From: DASCNA01 sp036011305
GTDB taxonomy: Bacteria > Verrucomicrobiota > Lentisphaeria > Victivallales > GWF2-38-69
DNA: 10,474 bases
Assembly (NCBI GenBank): GCA_036011305.1
Contig: DASCNA010000190.1
Location: 1-10,474 of the forward strand
Direction: 5' to 3'
The position numbers and the translations under genes were made by a program. Under the pieces are notes generated by a model. That model worked only from the letters and a program-made list of their open reading frames with translations. It made no database searches and had not been told where the DNA came from. Below are positions 1 through 7,208 of this stretch, piece by piece; positions within the stretch are counted from its first letter, which is position 1; every line of letters begins with the position of its first letter.

Positions 1-198
1 AGGATAATGTTTATAAATTTCTTCTCTTATCAGTTTATCTGACATAATATCTGCAGAAGTTACAAGTTCAATGCCGTTCTTATAATCCAAAATAAGTTTT
101 TTATTTCTCTCTGTTTTTATCAATTCTCCGGCTTTTTGAGCTAATTTAGTGGAAAATTCCAATATACTATCATAATTAAATTTATCTTTATTATTCAT
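1..198 (-). CDS. Inositol monophosphatase family protein, N-terminal part (runs off left edge)
   Basis: Only the first 66 codons lie in the window; the frame is open to base 1. The translation has the N-terminal layout of the IMPase/SuhB/CysQ superfamily, which are Mg-dependent phosphatases of inositol phosphates or of 3'-phosphoadenosine nucleotides. An alpha-helix with KAGELI (residues 22-27) is followed by LVTSAD (45-50), matching the family pattern LVTxxD, and then by a helix ending in HYP where the family has a conserved Pro before the GEE metal-binding motif. The GEE and DPxDGT motifs would lie outside the window, so the substrate cannot be assigned. I chose the ATG at 198 because GGAAAG lies about 10 bases upstream. 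An in-frame ATG at 216 is an alternative that adds six residues. The gene lies just downstream of the lipoprotein gene and is probably co-transcribed with it. Confidence 0.72.
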   Translation of the reverse strand, partial: MNNKDKFNYDSILEFSTKLAQKAGELIKTERNKKLILDYKNGIELVTSADIMSDKLIREEIYKHYP

Positions 199-226
199 AT
201 TTAAATAACTTTCCATTGTTTATTGT

Positions 227-832
227 TTATTCCATAGATAGAAAATGCATCCAGATTAAATATCCATTCAGATATTCCAACTGAAAAAATATGCCGTCAG
301 TTTTTCCATATATAAATATGTATTTATCATGATCTTTAGATTCATTAATGGTGCTAATATTATCTGTACTTTTCTCTATTTTGAGTAAATCTTGTTTATC
401 AATATGGCTTCCCAGATAAAAGCCCTTAAATCCTATCTTATTTGTTTTAAAATATTTCTTTAAATCATTGCTGTTGGCAAAAGATCTTGTACTGACACTA
501 TTATCAATACTGAATAATTCGTTCTTCCTTAAATTTTTAATGTTTTTTATATGCCCTATAAATATAAAAACCTCATATGCATTTTCTGTCCAGTCAATAG
601 GTTCTACCACAATAGAGTATTTATCAAAATTGTAAATATTTGAATCACCCAAATTATTTTTTACACAATGCTTACGTCCCTTATAATATAATTCTCCGTT
701 GTTTTTAACAAAAAATGACTGTAGTTTCATAATATCACTTTGATTGAATATTATATTATTAATACCACTACAACCTGTGAACAAATAAATTGTTATCAAA
801 CTCAAAAATACTATGGTAAATTTTCTTAACAT
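227..832 (-). CDS. Small predicted lipoprotein of unknown function (201 aa)
   Basis: I do not recognise the family. The N-terminus is a typical lipoprotein signal: a basic start (LRK, residues 2-4), a hydrophobic stretch at about 5-18, and the lipobox F-T-G-C with Cys21 as the expected lipidated residue. The mature protein would therefore be about 180 residues attached to a membrane on the outer side of the cytoplasmic membrane. It is rich in Lys, Asn, Ile, Phe and Tyr and has several predicted beta-type stretches (for example KYIFIYGKTDGIFFQLEY near the C-terminus). I see no catalytic motif and no second Cys pair. A weak ribosome binding site GAGAAG lies about 9 bases before the ATG. The IMPase-family gene starts 10-28 bases after its stop codon, so the two form a likely operon, although no functional link is evident. 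The gene is divergent from dinB across 139 bp. Confidence 0.72.
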   Translation of the reverse strand: MLRKFTIVFLSLITIYLFTGCSGINNIIFNQSDIMKLQSFFVKNNGELYYKGRKHCVKNNLGDSNIYNFDKYSIVVEPIDWTENAYEVFIFIGHIKNIKNLRKNELFSIDNSVSTRSFANSNDLKKYFKTNKIGFKGFYLGSHIDKQDLLKIEKSTDNISTINESKDHDKYIFIYGKTDGIFFQLEYLNGYLIWMHFLSME

Positions 833-971
833 CTAGCACTACTTCTCAAAGCTGTTTTTACGTCAAATAAAATATAATTAATTTAAAAATCATAATAAAC
901 TATAGTTATTGATAAGTTATATTAAAATTAGAATTTCTGATTTCTAACTGAAAAATTGCAGCGTATAGATT

Positions 972-2078
972 ATGAAGGTAATAAATAAAAATAGTACCAG
1001 AAAAATAATACATATTGATATGGATGCTTTTTTTGCAGCTGTTGAACAGAGAAATAATCCTGACCTCAGAGGTAAACCCGTAATCGTTGGAGGTATGCCG
1101 AATTCAAGGGGTGTAGTTTCTACTTGTTCATATGAAGCAAGAAAATTTGGTATCCATTCAGCAATGCCTGCATACAAAGCATATAAGCTATGCCCAAAAG
1201 CCATTTTTATCAGACCAAATTTTTCAATATACATGGAAGCCTCAATACAGATTAGAAGTATCTTTAAAACTTATACTGATTTAATTGAACCTCTGTCAAT
1301 CGATGAAGCATTTCTGGATGTAACAGTTAACAAAAAAAATGAAAAATCAGCTACATTGATAGCAAAGGATATATTAAAAACAATTTATATAAAAACCGGT
1401 CTTACAGCTTCTGCAGGAGTTTCATATAATAAATTTCTAGCTAAGATTGCTTCAGATTACAAGAAACCGAATGGATTAACTGTAATTACACCAAATAACG
1501 CTCAAGACTTTATTGATCAATTGCCAATAGGTAAATTTTTCGGTGTGGGTAAGGTAACAGAAAAAAAAATGAACAGTCTCGGCATAAAATTCGGCATTGA
1601 TCTGAAAAAATATACATTAAACGGTTTAAAGAAAATTTTCGGAAGCAGTGCTGAATATTACTATCTAATATGCAGAGGAATTGACAACAGACCTGTTAAA
1701 GTAAATAGAATTAGAAAATCTTTAGGAAAAGAAAATACATTTCATAAAGATCTTTCCTCAATTGAAGAAATGCATAAAGAGTTATTCAGCTTAGCAAATT
1801 CTTTAGTTACCAGTCTGAATAGAAACAATATGCATGGAAAAACTATCACTGTAAAAGTAAAATTTCATGATTTTTCTTCAATCACAAGAAGTTTTACTTC
1901 TGAAACATCTATCCCTAATTCACCTGATGAAATATATAATTACGCAAAACTACTTCTCTCAAAAACTGATTCTAACAAAAAAAATGTGAGATTATTAGGT
2001 ATTGCTATTTCAAATTTCATAAAGGAGGAATGCAGTTATATTCAACCCGTTTTTCCATTCTATCTAACTACTCATTAA
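972..2078 (+). CDS. dinB: DNA polymerase IV (Y-family translesion polymerase)
   Basis: This is a complete Y-family DNA polymerase of 368 residues, a normal length for DinB. The protein copies past damaged template bases without proofreading. The palm motifs are intact: IDMDAFFAAVE contains Asp16 and the steric-gate Phe21, and SIDEAFLD contains the second catalytic pair Asp111/Glu112. YEARKFGI (54-61) and the helix-hairpin-helix region around FFGVGKVTEKK follow. The little-finger domain occupies roughly the last 120 residues. Near the C-terminus QPVFPF (358-363) resembles the QxxLxF sliding-clamp binding motif, which fits recruitment to the replication clamp; this is an inference. The start ATG at 972 lies 11 codons before the conserved IIHIDMD, but I see no Shine-Dalgarno sequence in front of it. 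I also find no recognisable LexA box in the 139 bp upstream, so SOS control is not shown. The last 15 bases overlap the convergent gene at 2064. Confidence 0.96.
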   Translation: MKVINKNSTRKIIHIDMDAFFAAVEQRNNPDLRGKPVIVGGMPNSRGVVSTCSYEARKFGIHSAMPAYKAYKLCPKAIFIRPNFSIYMEASIQIRSIFKTYTDLIEPLSIDEAFLDVTVNKKNEKSATLIAKDILKTIYIKTGLTASAGVSYNKFLAKIASDYKKPNGLTVITPNNAQDFIDQLPIGKFFGVGKVTEKKMNSLGIKFGIDLKKYTLNGLKKIFGSSAEYYYLICRGIDNRPVKVNRIRKSLGKENTFHKDLSSIEEMHKELFSLANSLVTSLNRNNMHGKTITVKVKFHDFSSITRSFTSETSIPNSPDEIYNYAKLLLSKTDSNKKNVRLLGIAISNFIKEECSYIQPVFPFYLTTH

Positions 2079-2711
2079 TTTACATTTTACTACTAAACCT
2101 ACATTAGAATGAATTATTCTGGAAACTGATATCAGTTCAAATAACGAGCGTGAAGTACATGGTAAGGGCTGCACAGCTTTTTGTCTAACTATCTCTAATT
2201 CATTTAACTCTATATAAGCTTTATTATCCTTGGTATCAAATTTAATGATATCAGCTATTTCTGAAGGCAGTATGGATTTTCTAAAAATACCTGAGACTAT
2301 AGTTTTTATAATGCTAATAAGAATTTTTCCTAAAAAATTCCTACCTTTGATATTCACTTGCTTAATATCAAAAATAATTCTTTGTTCATGGTTATTAATC
2401 TTTGCACGTAAAATATGAAGTCTGAACACAACATGAATTTCACTCGAAAATTTATTAATCAACAATCCTATAGAAATATTTGCATCACTGCATATCAAAT
2501 GTTCCATAAATATTTCATTGTCTTCCAGTAGAGCTTTTTCTAAATTATGCCTGATAAACTCTTCTGAAATTATTATTTCACCTCTTTTAAAACGGGATAA
2601 GAAATTTGAAGAGAAGTTATCCTTTAATACTAATTTAATAGATTTATGATGCTCATCCCAGACATCACTGACAGCTTTTTTAATTTGTTTTGATTTTTTG
2701 AGAAAACTCAT
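2064..2711 (-). CDS. Hypothetical protein (215 aa), translationally coupled to the DUF5714 gene
   Basis: I do not recognise this family. The protein is 215 residues and has no signal peptide. It begins with a strongly basic amphipathic segment (SFLKKSKQIKKAV), and the whole shows alternating hydrophobic residues that suggest extended beta strands (about 75-125), followed by a hydrophobic helix (GKILISIIKTIVSGIF, about 127-142). Such a pattern occurs in lipid- or membrane-surface-binding folds such as DUF2993-like proteins, but this is only a resemblance. No catalytic motif is visible. Its ATG overlaps the stop codon of the upstream gene as ATGA (2708-2711), and only a poor ribosome site (GAGAA) is visible, so translation probably depends on coupling to the DUF5714 gene. 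Its stop codon lies inside the 3' end of convergent dinB, leaving no room for a terminator between them. Confidence 0.75.
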   Translation of the reverse strand: MSFLKKSKQIKKAVSDVWDEHHKSIKLVLKDNFSSNFLSRFKRGEIIISEEFIRHNLEKALLEDNEIFMEHLICSDANISIGLLINKFSSEIHVVFRLHILRAKINNHEQRIIFDIKQVNIKGRNFLGKILISIIKTIVSGIFRKSILPSEIADIIKFDTKDNKAYIELNELEIVRQKAVQPLPCTSRSLFELISVSRIIHSNVGLVVKCKLMSS

Positions 2712-3418
2712 TTTAAATTCTCGTTATAGAAAAGACAGTCTTTGGCAATACATTCTTTGTTCAAATTACTATATGTACAATTGATTGATTCAGTTGCACG
2801 CAGATGAATATTCAAATGTTTATTTACAAATTTTACAGCTTCTAAAATGGCTATATAAGTATTTCTTTTACAGCATCTAGGTCCTCCGCAGACAGCTATT
2901 TTATGGAGACTGTCAGCAGTCATTAAATTACTGACTCTCCACTCCTGTTTTGAAAGAGGAGTAGCTCCTGTTATTAAGCTTACAAAAATCCCTGTTCCTA
3001 CAGCCGCAGCACAATTTCCTAAAAAACCGCAATTTCCGCCCTGAGTTCTTTTAGATCTCGTTCTTGCTTTAATAATCATACTCTCTTTTAATTCAGGTTT
3101 TTTTATAAAATTATAATAAGCGGCAAGCAGTACTCCGGGAATTAAAAAATGATGTTCGGGACCATGCATTTTAATTACAGGATTCTTCATTAGAATATTA
3201 ACCATCTTTATAGGATCCAAAAGCTCTGTAGATATACAAAATTTTTCTATTAAGTTTAAAGCACCTGCACTATGACAGGTGTCACATATGAAATGTCCCA
3301 CTTTGCATATAGTGTCAGTATCTAATTTTGAATGACAGTAATAACATTTTTTCTCAACCAAATTTTCCAAATATATAATATCTGCACCACATACAACACA
3401 GTTATTTTTGTGATTCAT
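2708..3418 (-). CDS. DUF5714-family cysteine-rich protein (236 aa)
   Basis: The protein matches what I know of the DUF5714 family, seen in anaerobic bacteria and methanogenic archaea and without an established biochemical role. It has 16 cysteines. Near the N-terminus are two CxxC pairs (Cys7/Cys10 and Cys25/Cys28) like a zinc ribbon, then C-x6-C-x2-CH (residues 38-49, within GHFICDTCH). The middle contains HGPEHHFLIPG (84-94), GGNCGFLGNC (about 126-135) and GGPRCCKR (about 177-184), and the tail has C-x8-C-x4-C. This density of ordered Cys and His suggests bound metal, either zinc or an iron-sulfur cluster; that is inference. Some family members are fused to SAM methyltransferases, but this one stands alone. 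The start is the ATG at 3418, directly behind GGAGGAG; a TTG at 3433 lies upstream of that ribosome site and is unlikely. It overlaps the next gene by four bases. Confidence 0.87.
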   Translation of the reverse strand: MNHKNNCVVCGADIIYLENLVEKKCYYCHSKLDTDTICKVGHFICDTCHSAGALNLIEKFCISTELLDPIKMVNILMKNPVIKMHGPEHHFLIPGVLLAAYYNFIKKPELKESMIIKARTRSKRTQGGNCGFLGNCAAAVGTGIFVSLITGATPLSKQEWRVSNLMTADSLHKIAVCGGPRCCKRNTYIAILEAVKFVNKHLNIHLRATESINCTYSNLNKECIAKDCLFYNENLK

Positions 3419-3421
3419 ATA

Positions 3422-3428
3422 CTCCTCC
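3422..3428 (-). promoter_or_regulatory. Strong ribosome binding site fixing the DUF5714 gene start
   Basis: On the minus strand this reads GGAGGAG, followed by three bases and the ATG at 3418. It is the best Shine-Dalgarno match in the window. It argues for the ATG at 3418 over the in-frame TTG at 3433, because the TTG would place this site inside the coding region. Confidence 0.8.
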
Positions 3429-3490
3429 GGCAAAAAATCTTATATTCCTCAATTGTATATAATTTTTTATGTATAAAAACATAACTCATA

Positions 3491-3517
3491 ATATACTCTC
3501 AAGTATATCATGATATA
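3491..3517. repeat. Two overlapping AT-rich inverted repeats in the gyrA upstream region
   Basis: ATATACT (3491-3497) pairs with AGTATAT (3502-3508) across the loop CTCA. The perfect 14-bp palindrome TATATCATGATATA (3504-3517) overlaps its right arm. Part of the palindrome forms the TGATATAAT box at 3511-3519. An operator is possible, but AT-rich DNA produces such palindromes by chance more often than balanced DNA. Confidence 0.4.
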
Positions 3518-3578
3518 ATATATTTCAGTACATTTTACTACTCTGCTAGTAATATTTTGCTAACTATACATTTATAGC

Positions 3579-3587
3579 TGATATAAT
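3579..3587 (+). promoter_or_regulatory. Candidate extended -10 promoter for gyrA
   Basis: TGATATAAT combines a perfect -10 hexamer (TATAAT, 3582-3587) with the TGn extension. A weak -35 (TTGCTA, 3557-3562) lies 19 bp upstream. Transcription from here would give a leader of about 130 bases before gyrA. An identical TGATATAAT occurs at 3511-3519 and could be a second start. Confidence 0.42.
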
Positions 3588-3688
3588 ACTTGCCATAAGT
3601 CAATTTTGAAGTAGATTAATATATGTACATTTCAAGAAATTATAATCATAAAATATTATCAGAATTTAAAGATATTTTATATATAAAT

Positions 3689-3705
3689 TAACTTAATATA
3701 AGTTA
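3689..3705 (+). repeat. Inverted repeat directly before the gyrA ribosome binding site
   Basis: TAACTTA (3689-3695) and TAAGTTA (3699-3705) are perfect inverted repeats around ATA. The right arm ends on the first base of AGGAG (3705-3709), the likely gyrA Shine-Dalgarno sequence, which lies 13 bases before the ATG. It could be a protein-binding site or a weak hairpin beside the ribosome site. The loop of three bases and the AT-only stem make a stable RNA hairpin doubtful. Confidence 0.35.
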
Positions 3706-3722
3706 GGAGTTAATATTCAGCA

Positions 3723-6338
3723 ATGACCGAAGAAATAACTGATATCAGAGAAAATGATATTCCTGTAAACATCGAAGATATTATGCATACTGCATATCTG
3801 CAATATTCATTAAGTGTTAATATAGGTAGAGCTATTCCTGATGTAAGAGATGGACTAAAATCAGGTAACAGACGTATATTATATGCAATGAGACAACTTG
3901 GTTTGACAAAATCCCATTCTTTCACTAAAAGTGCTAAGGTTGTTGGTGAAGTAATTGGTAATTATCATCCTCATGGAGATAGTTCTGTTTATGACACTAT
4001 GGTAAGGATGGCTCAGGATTTCGCCATGAGAATGCCGTTGATAGACGGACAGGGAAACTTCGGGAGTATCGATGGTGATCCTGCAGCTGCATATCGTTAT
4101 ACAGAATGCAGAATGGAACGCCTGGCTGAAGAACTGCTTGCTGATATCGATAAAAATACAGTCGATATGGTTCCTACCTTTGATGAAACAACTGTTGAAC
4201 CGACAGTATTACCTGCCAAATACCCAAATCTACTGGTAAACGGTGCCACTGGAATCGGTGTTGGGATGGCCACTAATATCCCTCCTCACAACCTCGGTGA
4301 AGTTATCGATGCTACAATAGCATTGGTTGATAATCCGACGATATCTATTCTAGAAATGATGGAATATATCAAGGCCCCCGATTTTCCTACCGGCGCTATT
4401 ATTAGAGGTTTGGGAGAAATACATAGATTGTACCACACCGGTAGAGGTGTTATAAAAATAAGATCAAAAGCCGAAATTATTGAAAAAGATGGTAAAGAGC
4501 AGATAGTCGTATCAGAAATACCATATGCTGTAAATAAAGAAAATATGGTAAAAAAAATAGCTGATCTTGTTAGAGACAAAAGAATTACCGGAATTTCAGG
4601 GCTTAGAGATGAAACAAGCAGAAGAGTCGGTATAAAAATAGTCATTGATATTAAAAGAAATTCAATGGCCAGCGTAGTGCTGAATCAACTTTATGCACAT
4701 ACTCAACTTGAATCAGGTTTTGCATGTTCACTTCTTGTTGTTGACCACAATAGACCAAGAACAATGAATTTAAAACAGGTTTTACAGGCATACGTTGATC
4801 ATAGGCTGGAAGTTATAACCAGAAGAATCATGTTTGCCCTCAAAAAAGCTGAAGCCAGAGCACATATTCTTGACGGATTATTAATTGCTGTAAAAAATAT
4901 CGATGAAGTAGTCAAAATAATTCGTGAGTCGAGAGATAAAAATACAGCATGTGATGCTTTGATGGAACGCTTTAAATTAACTAAAATTCAGGCAAATGCA
5001 ATTCTTGAAATGCGTTTGCATCAACTTACCGGCCTGGCTATAGAAGATCTGCAAAATGAATATGAAGAATTAATGAAGCATATTGACTATTTGAAATCAT
5101 TATTAGCAGACAGGCAGCTAAGATTGGATGTAATGAAAGAGGAACTGCTTGAAGTAAAAACCAAATACAATAATCCGAGAAGAACTGCAATTGAGCATTC
5201 TGTAGATGACTTCAGCATAGCAGATTTAATCGAGAGACACGCATGTATAGTAACTGTTTCAAATACTGGTTACATCCAGAGAGTTCATACAGATACATTC
5301 AAAACTCAGCACCGAGGAGGCAAAGGTGTCAAAGGCATGAATACAAAAGATGAAGATCATGTTGAACACTTATTCGTTGCTGACAGTCATGACTTGATAT
5401 TCTTCTTTACAGATAAAGGAAGCATGTACTGGTTAAATGTTTATGAAATACCTGAAGGAAGCCGTACAAGTAAAGGTAAAGCTATAATAAACCTTATCAA
5501 AGTTGAGCCTGGAGAACAAGTTAAAGCTATGTTAACAGTCAAACAGGAAGATATGACTGAAGATAACTTATATGTAACGATGGCTACTAAAAATGGATAT
5601 ATTAAGAAAACTCTGCTCTCTGCTTTTAAAAATTTAAGAAAAGGTGGAATAAGAGCAATTTCTATTGAAGATAATGACGATCTTGTTGATGTTTCAATTA
5701 CTGACGGAAGCTATGAAATATTGATCAACAGTTCTCAGGGTATGGCCTGCAGATTCTTAGAAAGCCAGGTAAGGCCTATGGGAAGAACTGCAAGAGGCGT
5801 TACTGCTATGAGATTTAAATTAGAAAATGATTATTTAGTAAGTATGCTGGCAGTCAAATCTAAAGAAGAAGATGGGAAACTATTAACCGAAGAAGATTCA
5901 GAAGCTGAAACAATTGAAAATGATTCCCCTCAGGTACTTGTTATCAGTGATGGTGGAATGGGGAAACGAAGCTATATAAATACTTACAGGATGACTAAAA
6001 GAGGTGCAAAAGGTGTTGTAAGTATGCGCTTAAATGATAATGAACAGGTAATTTCCGCTATCCATGTTGAGCATGGAGATGAAATCATTATTACCACAAA
6101 ATCAGGTCAGACTGTAAGAATTCCTACTAATGAGATAAGAACAATAGGAAGAGCATCTAAAGGTGTCAGAATAATGGATCTGAGAGGTAAAGATGACTCC
6201 ATAGCAAGTGTTGCCAAGCTGATGGAAATAAAATTTGACGAGGATCAAATTGATCACAATGACGTTGAAACTGACGAAACCATTAATGATGAACAGGACA
6301 AAACTGAAGATACAGAAACTCAAACGACTGAAGAATAA
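3723..6338 (+). CDS. gyrA: DNA gyrase subunit A
   Basis: This is a complete GyrA of 871 residues, the breakage-reunion subunit of the type II topoisomerase that introduces negative supercoils together with GyrB. The N-terminal winged-helix region contains the catalytic Tyr126 in AAYRYTE. The quinolone-determining region reads YHPHGDSSVYDT (81-92), with Ser87 and Asp91 at the positions of E. coli Ser83 and Asp87, so it is of the sensitive type. A long coiled-coil tower lies at roughly 360-500. The C-terminal DNA-wrapping domain has a GyrA box QHRGGKG (529-535), one residue off the usual QRRGGKG, which supports gyrase rather than ParC. The last 35 or so residues are strongly acidic, a tail type that modulates wrapping in other gyrases. 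The only in-frame start is the ATG at 3723; AGGAG at 3705-3709 is somewhat distant. folP starts 8 bp after the stop. gyrB is not in the window. Confidence 0.97.
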   Translation: MTEEITDIRENDIPVNIEDIMHTAYLQYSLSVNIGRAIPDVRDGLKSGNRRILYAMRQLGLTKSHSFTKSAKVVGEVIGNYHPHGDSSVYDTMVRMAQDFAMRMPLIDGQGNFGSIDGDPAAAYRYTECRMERLAEELLADIDKNTVDMVPTFDETTVEPTVLPAKYPNLLVNGATGIGVGMATNIPPHNLGEVIDATIALVDNPTISILEMMEYIKAPDFPTGAIIRGLGEIHRLYHTGRGVIKIRSKAEIIEKDGKEQIVVSEIPYAVNKENMVKKIADLVRDKRITGISGLRDETSRRVGIKIVIDIKRNSMASVVLNQLYAHTQLESGFACSLLVVDHNRPRTMNLKQVLQAYVDHRLEVITRRIMFALKKAEARAHILDGLLIAVKNIDEVVKIIRESRDKNTACDALMERFKLTKIQANAILEMRLHQLTGLAIEDLQNEYEELMKHIDYLKSLLADRQLRLDVMKEELLEVKTKYNNPRRTAIEHSVDDFSIADLIERHACIVTVSNTGYIQRVHTDTFKTQHRGGKGVKGMNTKDEDHVEHLFVADSHDLIFFFTDKGSMYWLNVYEIPEGSRTSKGKAIINLIKVEPGEQVKAMLTVKQEDMTEDNLYVTMATKNGYIKKTLLSAFKNLRKGGIRAISIEDNDDLVDVSITDGSYEILINSSQGMACRFLESQVRPMGRTARGVTAMRFKLENDYLVSMLAVKSKEEDGKLLTEEDSEAETIENDSPQVLVISDGGMGKRSYINTYRMTKRGAKGVVSMRLNDNEQVISAIHVEHGDEIIITTKSGQTVRIPTNEIRTIGRASKGVRIMDLRGKDDSIASVAKLMEIKFDEDQIDHNDVETDETINDEQDKTEDTETQTTEE

Positions 6339-6346
6339 ACAAAAAA

Positions 6347-7198
6347 ATGAAAATAAAATTTAAGACTAGAACTCTTAAATTTGATAAAAGAACTTTGATA
6401 ATGGGAGTCCATAATGCGACTCCTGATTCTTTTTCAGATGGCGGTTCGTATAAAACAGTTGATGAAGAAATCAATCACTGCTGTACTATGTACAGAGACG
6501 GAGCAGATATTATAGACATTGGCGGAGAATCAACAAAACCTGGAGATAATTCAAATGTCAGTACTGGTGAAGAATTATCACGTGTTCTACCCATAATTAA
6601 AGGCATCAAAAAGAACTATCCGAACAGTATTATAAGTATTGATACAATGAAGCCTGAAGTTGCGTATGAGTCAGTTCAAGCAGGAGCAGATATAATTAAT
6701 GATGTAAGCGGACTTGTGTACTCTGAGAAAATCGCTCAAATAGCATCTGAGACAGGAGCAGGATTAATTTTAATGCACATGAAAGAAAAGCCTAAAACTG
6801 AAAAATCTGATTATAGATACGATAATTTGATTAATGATGTATCTGACTTTTTATCAGAAGCAGTTAAAAAGGCAAAATCATACGACGTAAACGATGAATG
6901 CATAATAATTGATCCCGGTCTGGGCGGTGGAGCATTTGGCAAAAATACTATTCAGAATATAGAATTATTATCAAAAATTAATAAGCTTAAGAATATTGGA
7001 TTCCCAATTCTTCTCGGTGCCTCGAGAAAATCTTTTATAGGCGATATTATTAATGAAAAAATATTGAGGAAAAGAGTTTATGGCAATTTAGCTATAGCAG
7101 CATGGGCAGCACAAAATAATATAGAAATAATCAGAGTACATGATGTTAAGGCCACTTCTCAGTTTTTAAAAATGTATAATGCCATTAAAAACTTTTAA
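6347..7198 (+). CDS. folP: Dihydropteroate synthase
   Basis: This enzyme joins 4-aminobenzoate to the pterin diphosphate in folate synthesis and is the target of sulfonamides. The 283-residue protein has the normal length and all hallmark motifs of the TIM-barrel family: MGVHNATPDSFSDGG (19-33), DIGGESTKPG (57-66), SIDTMKPEV near residue 100, INDVSG, LMHMK, GASRKSFIG (224-232) and RVHDV (263-267). The unusual point is the DPG loop: the family reads DPGxGFGK, whereas here DPGLG (189-193) is followed by three extra residues, Gly-Gly-Ala, before FGK (197-199). The loop lies beside the pterin pocket in known structures. The gene begins 8 bp after gyrA and lacks a clear ribosome site other than GAAGAA within the end of gyrA, so co-transcription and probable coupling with gyrA are likely. 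Confidence 0.95.
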   Translation: MKIKFKTRTLKFDKRTLIMGVHNATPDSFSDGGSYKTVDEEINHCCTMYRDGADIIDIGGESTKPGDNSNVSTGEELSRVLPIIKGIKKNYPNSIISIDTMKPEVAYESVQAGADIINDVSGLVYSEKIAQIASETGAGLILMHMKEKPKTEKSDYRYDNLINDVSDFLSEAVKKAKSYDVNDECIIIDPGLGGGAFGKNTIQNIELLSKINKLKNIGFPILLGASRKSFIGDIINEKILRKRVYGNLAIAAWAAQNNIEIIRVHDVKATSQFLKMYNAIKNF

Positions 7199-7208
7199 CT
7201 TTAAAACC

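Larger units (their letters stand above)
3434..3722. other. Intergenic leader between the DUF5714 gene and gyrA
   Basis: These 289 bases separate two divergent genes and are very AT-rich. I see no credible open reading frame and no RNA gene. The stretch holds promoter-like sequences toward gyrA, two neighbouring inverted repeats (3491-3517), and another inverted repeat just before the gyrA ribosome site (3689-3705). It must also contain the promoter for the minus-strand DUF5714 unit, but no single -35/-10 pair stands out there. Confidence 0.6.

Noticed and set aside
841..971. LexA/SOS box in front of dinB
   Set aside because: I looked for the CTGT-N8-ACAG and GAAC-N4-GTTC forms and found neither; TTGATA at 909-914 has no good -10 at the right distance.
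944..1234. 96-residue open frame on the minus strand over the 5' half of dinB
   Set aside because: It lies wholly against the conserved dinB coding region, has no ribosome site and shows no recognisable domain.
2230..2418. 62-residue plus-strand open frame within the 215-residue protein gene
   Set aside because: It is short, opposite a better-supported gene with translational coupling, and has no ribosome site.
3419..3433. TTG at 3433 as the start of the DUF5714 protein
   Set aside because: It would put the excellent GGAGGAG ribosome site inside the coding region; the ATG at 3418 is correctly placed behind that site.
4286..4645. 119-residue minus-strand open frame within gyrA
   Set aside because: It is an antisense shadow of a strongly conserved gyrA segment; its hydrophobic translation is a by-product of the opposite strand.
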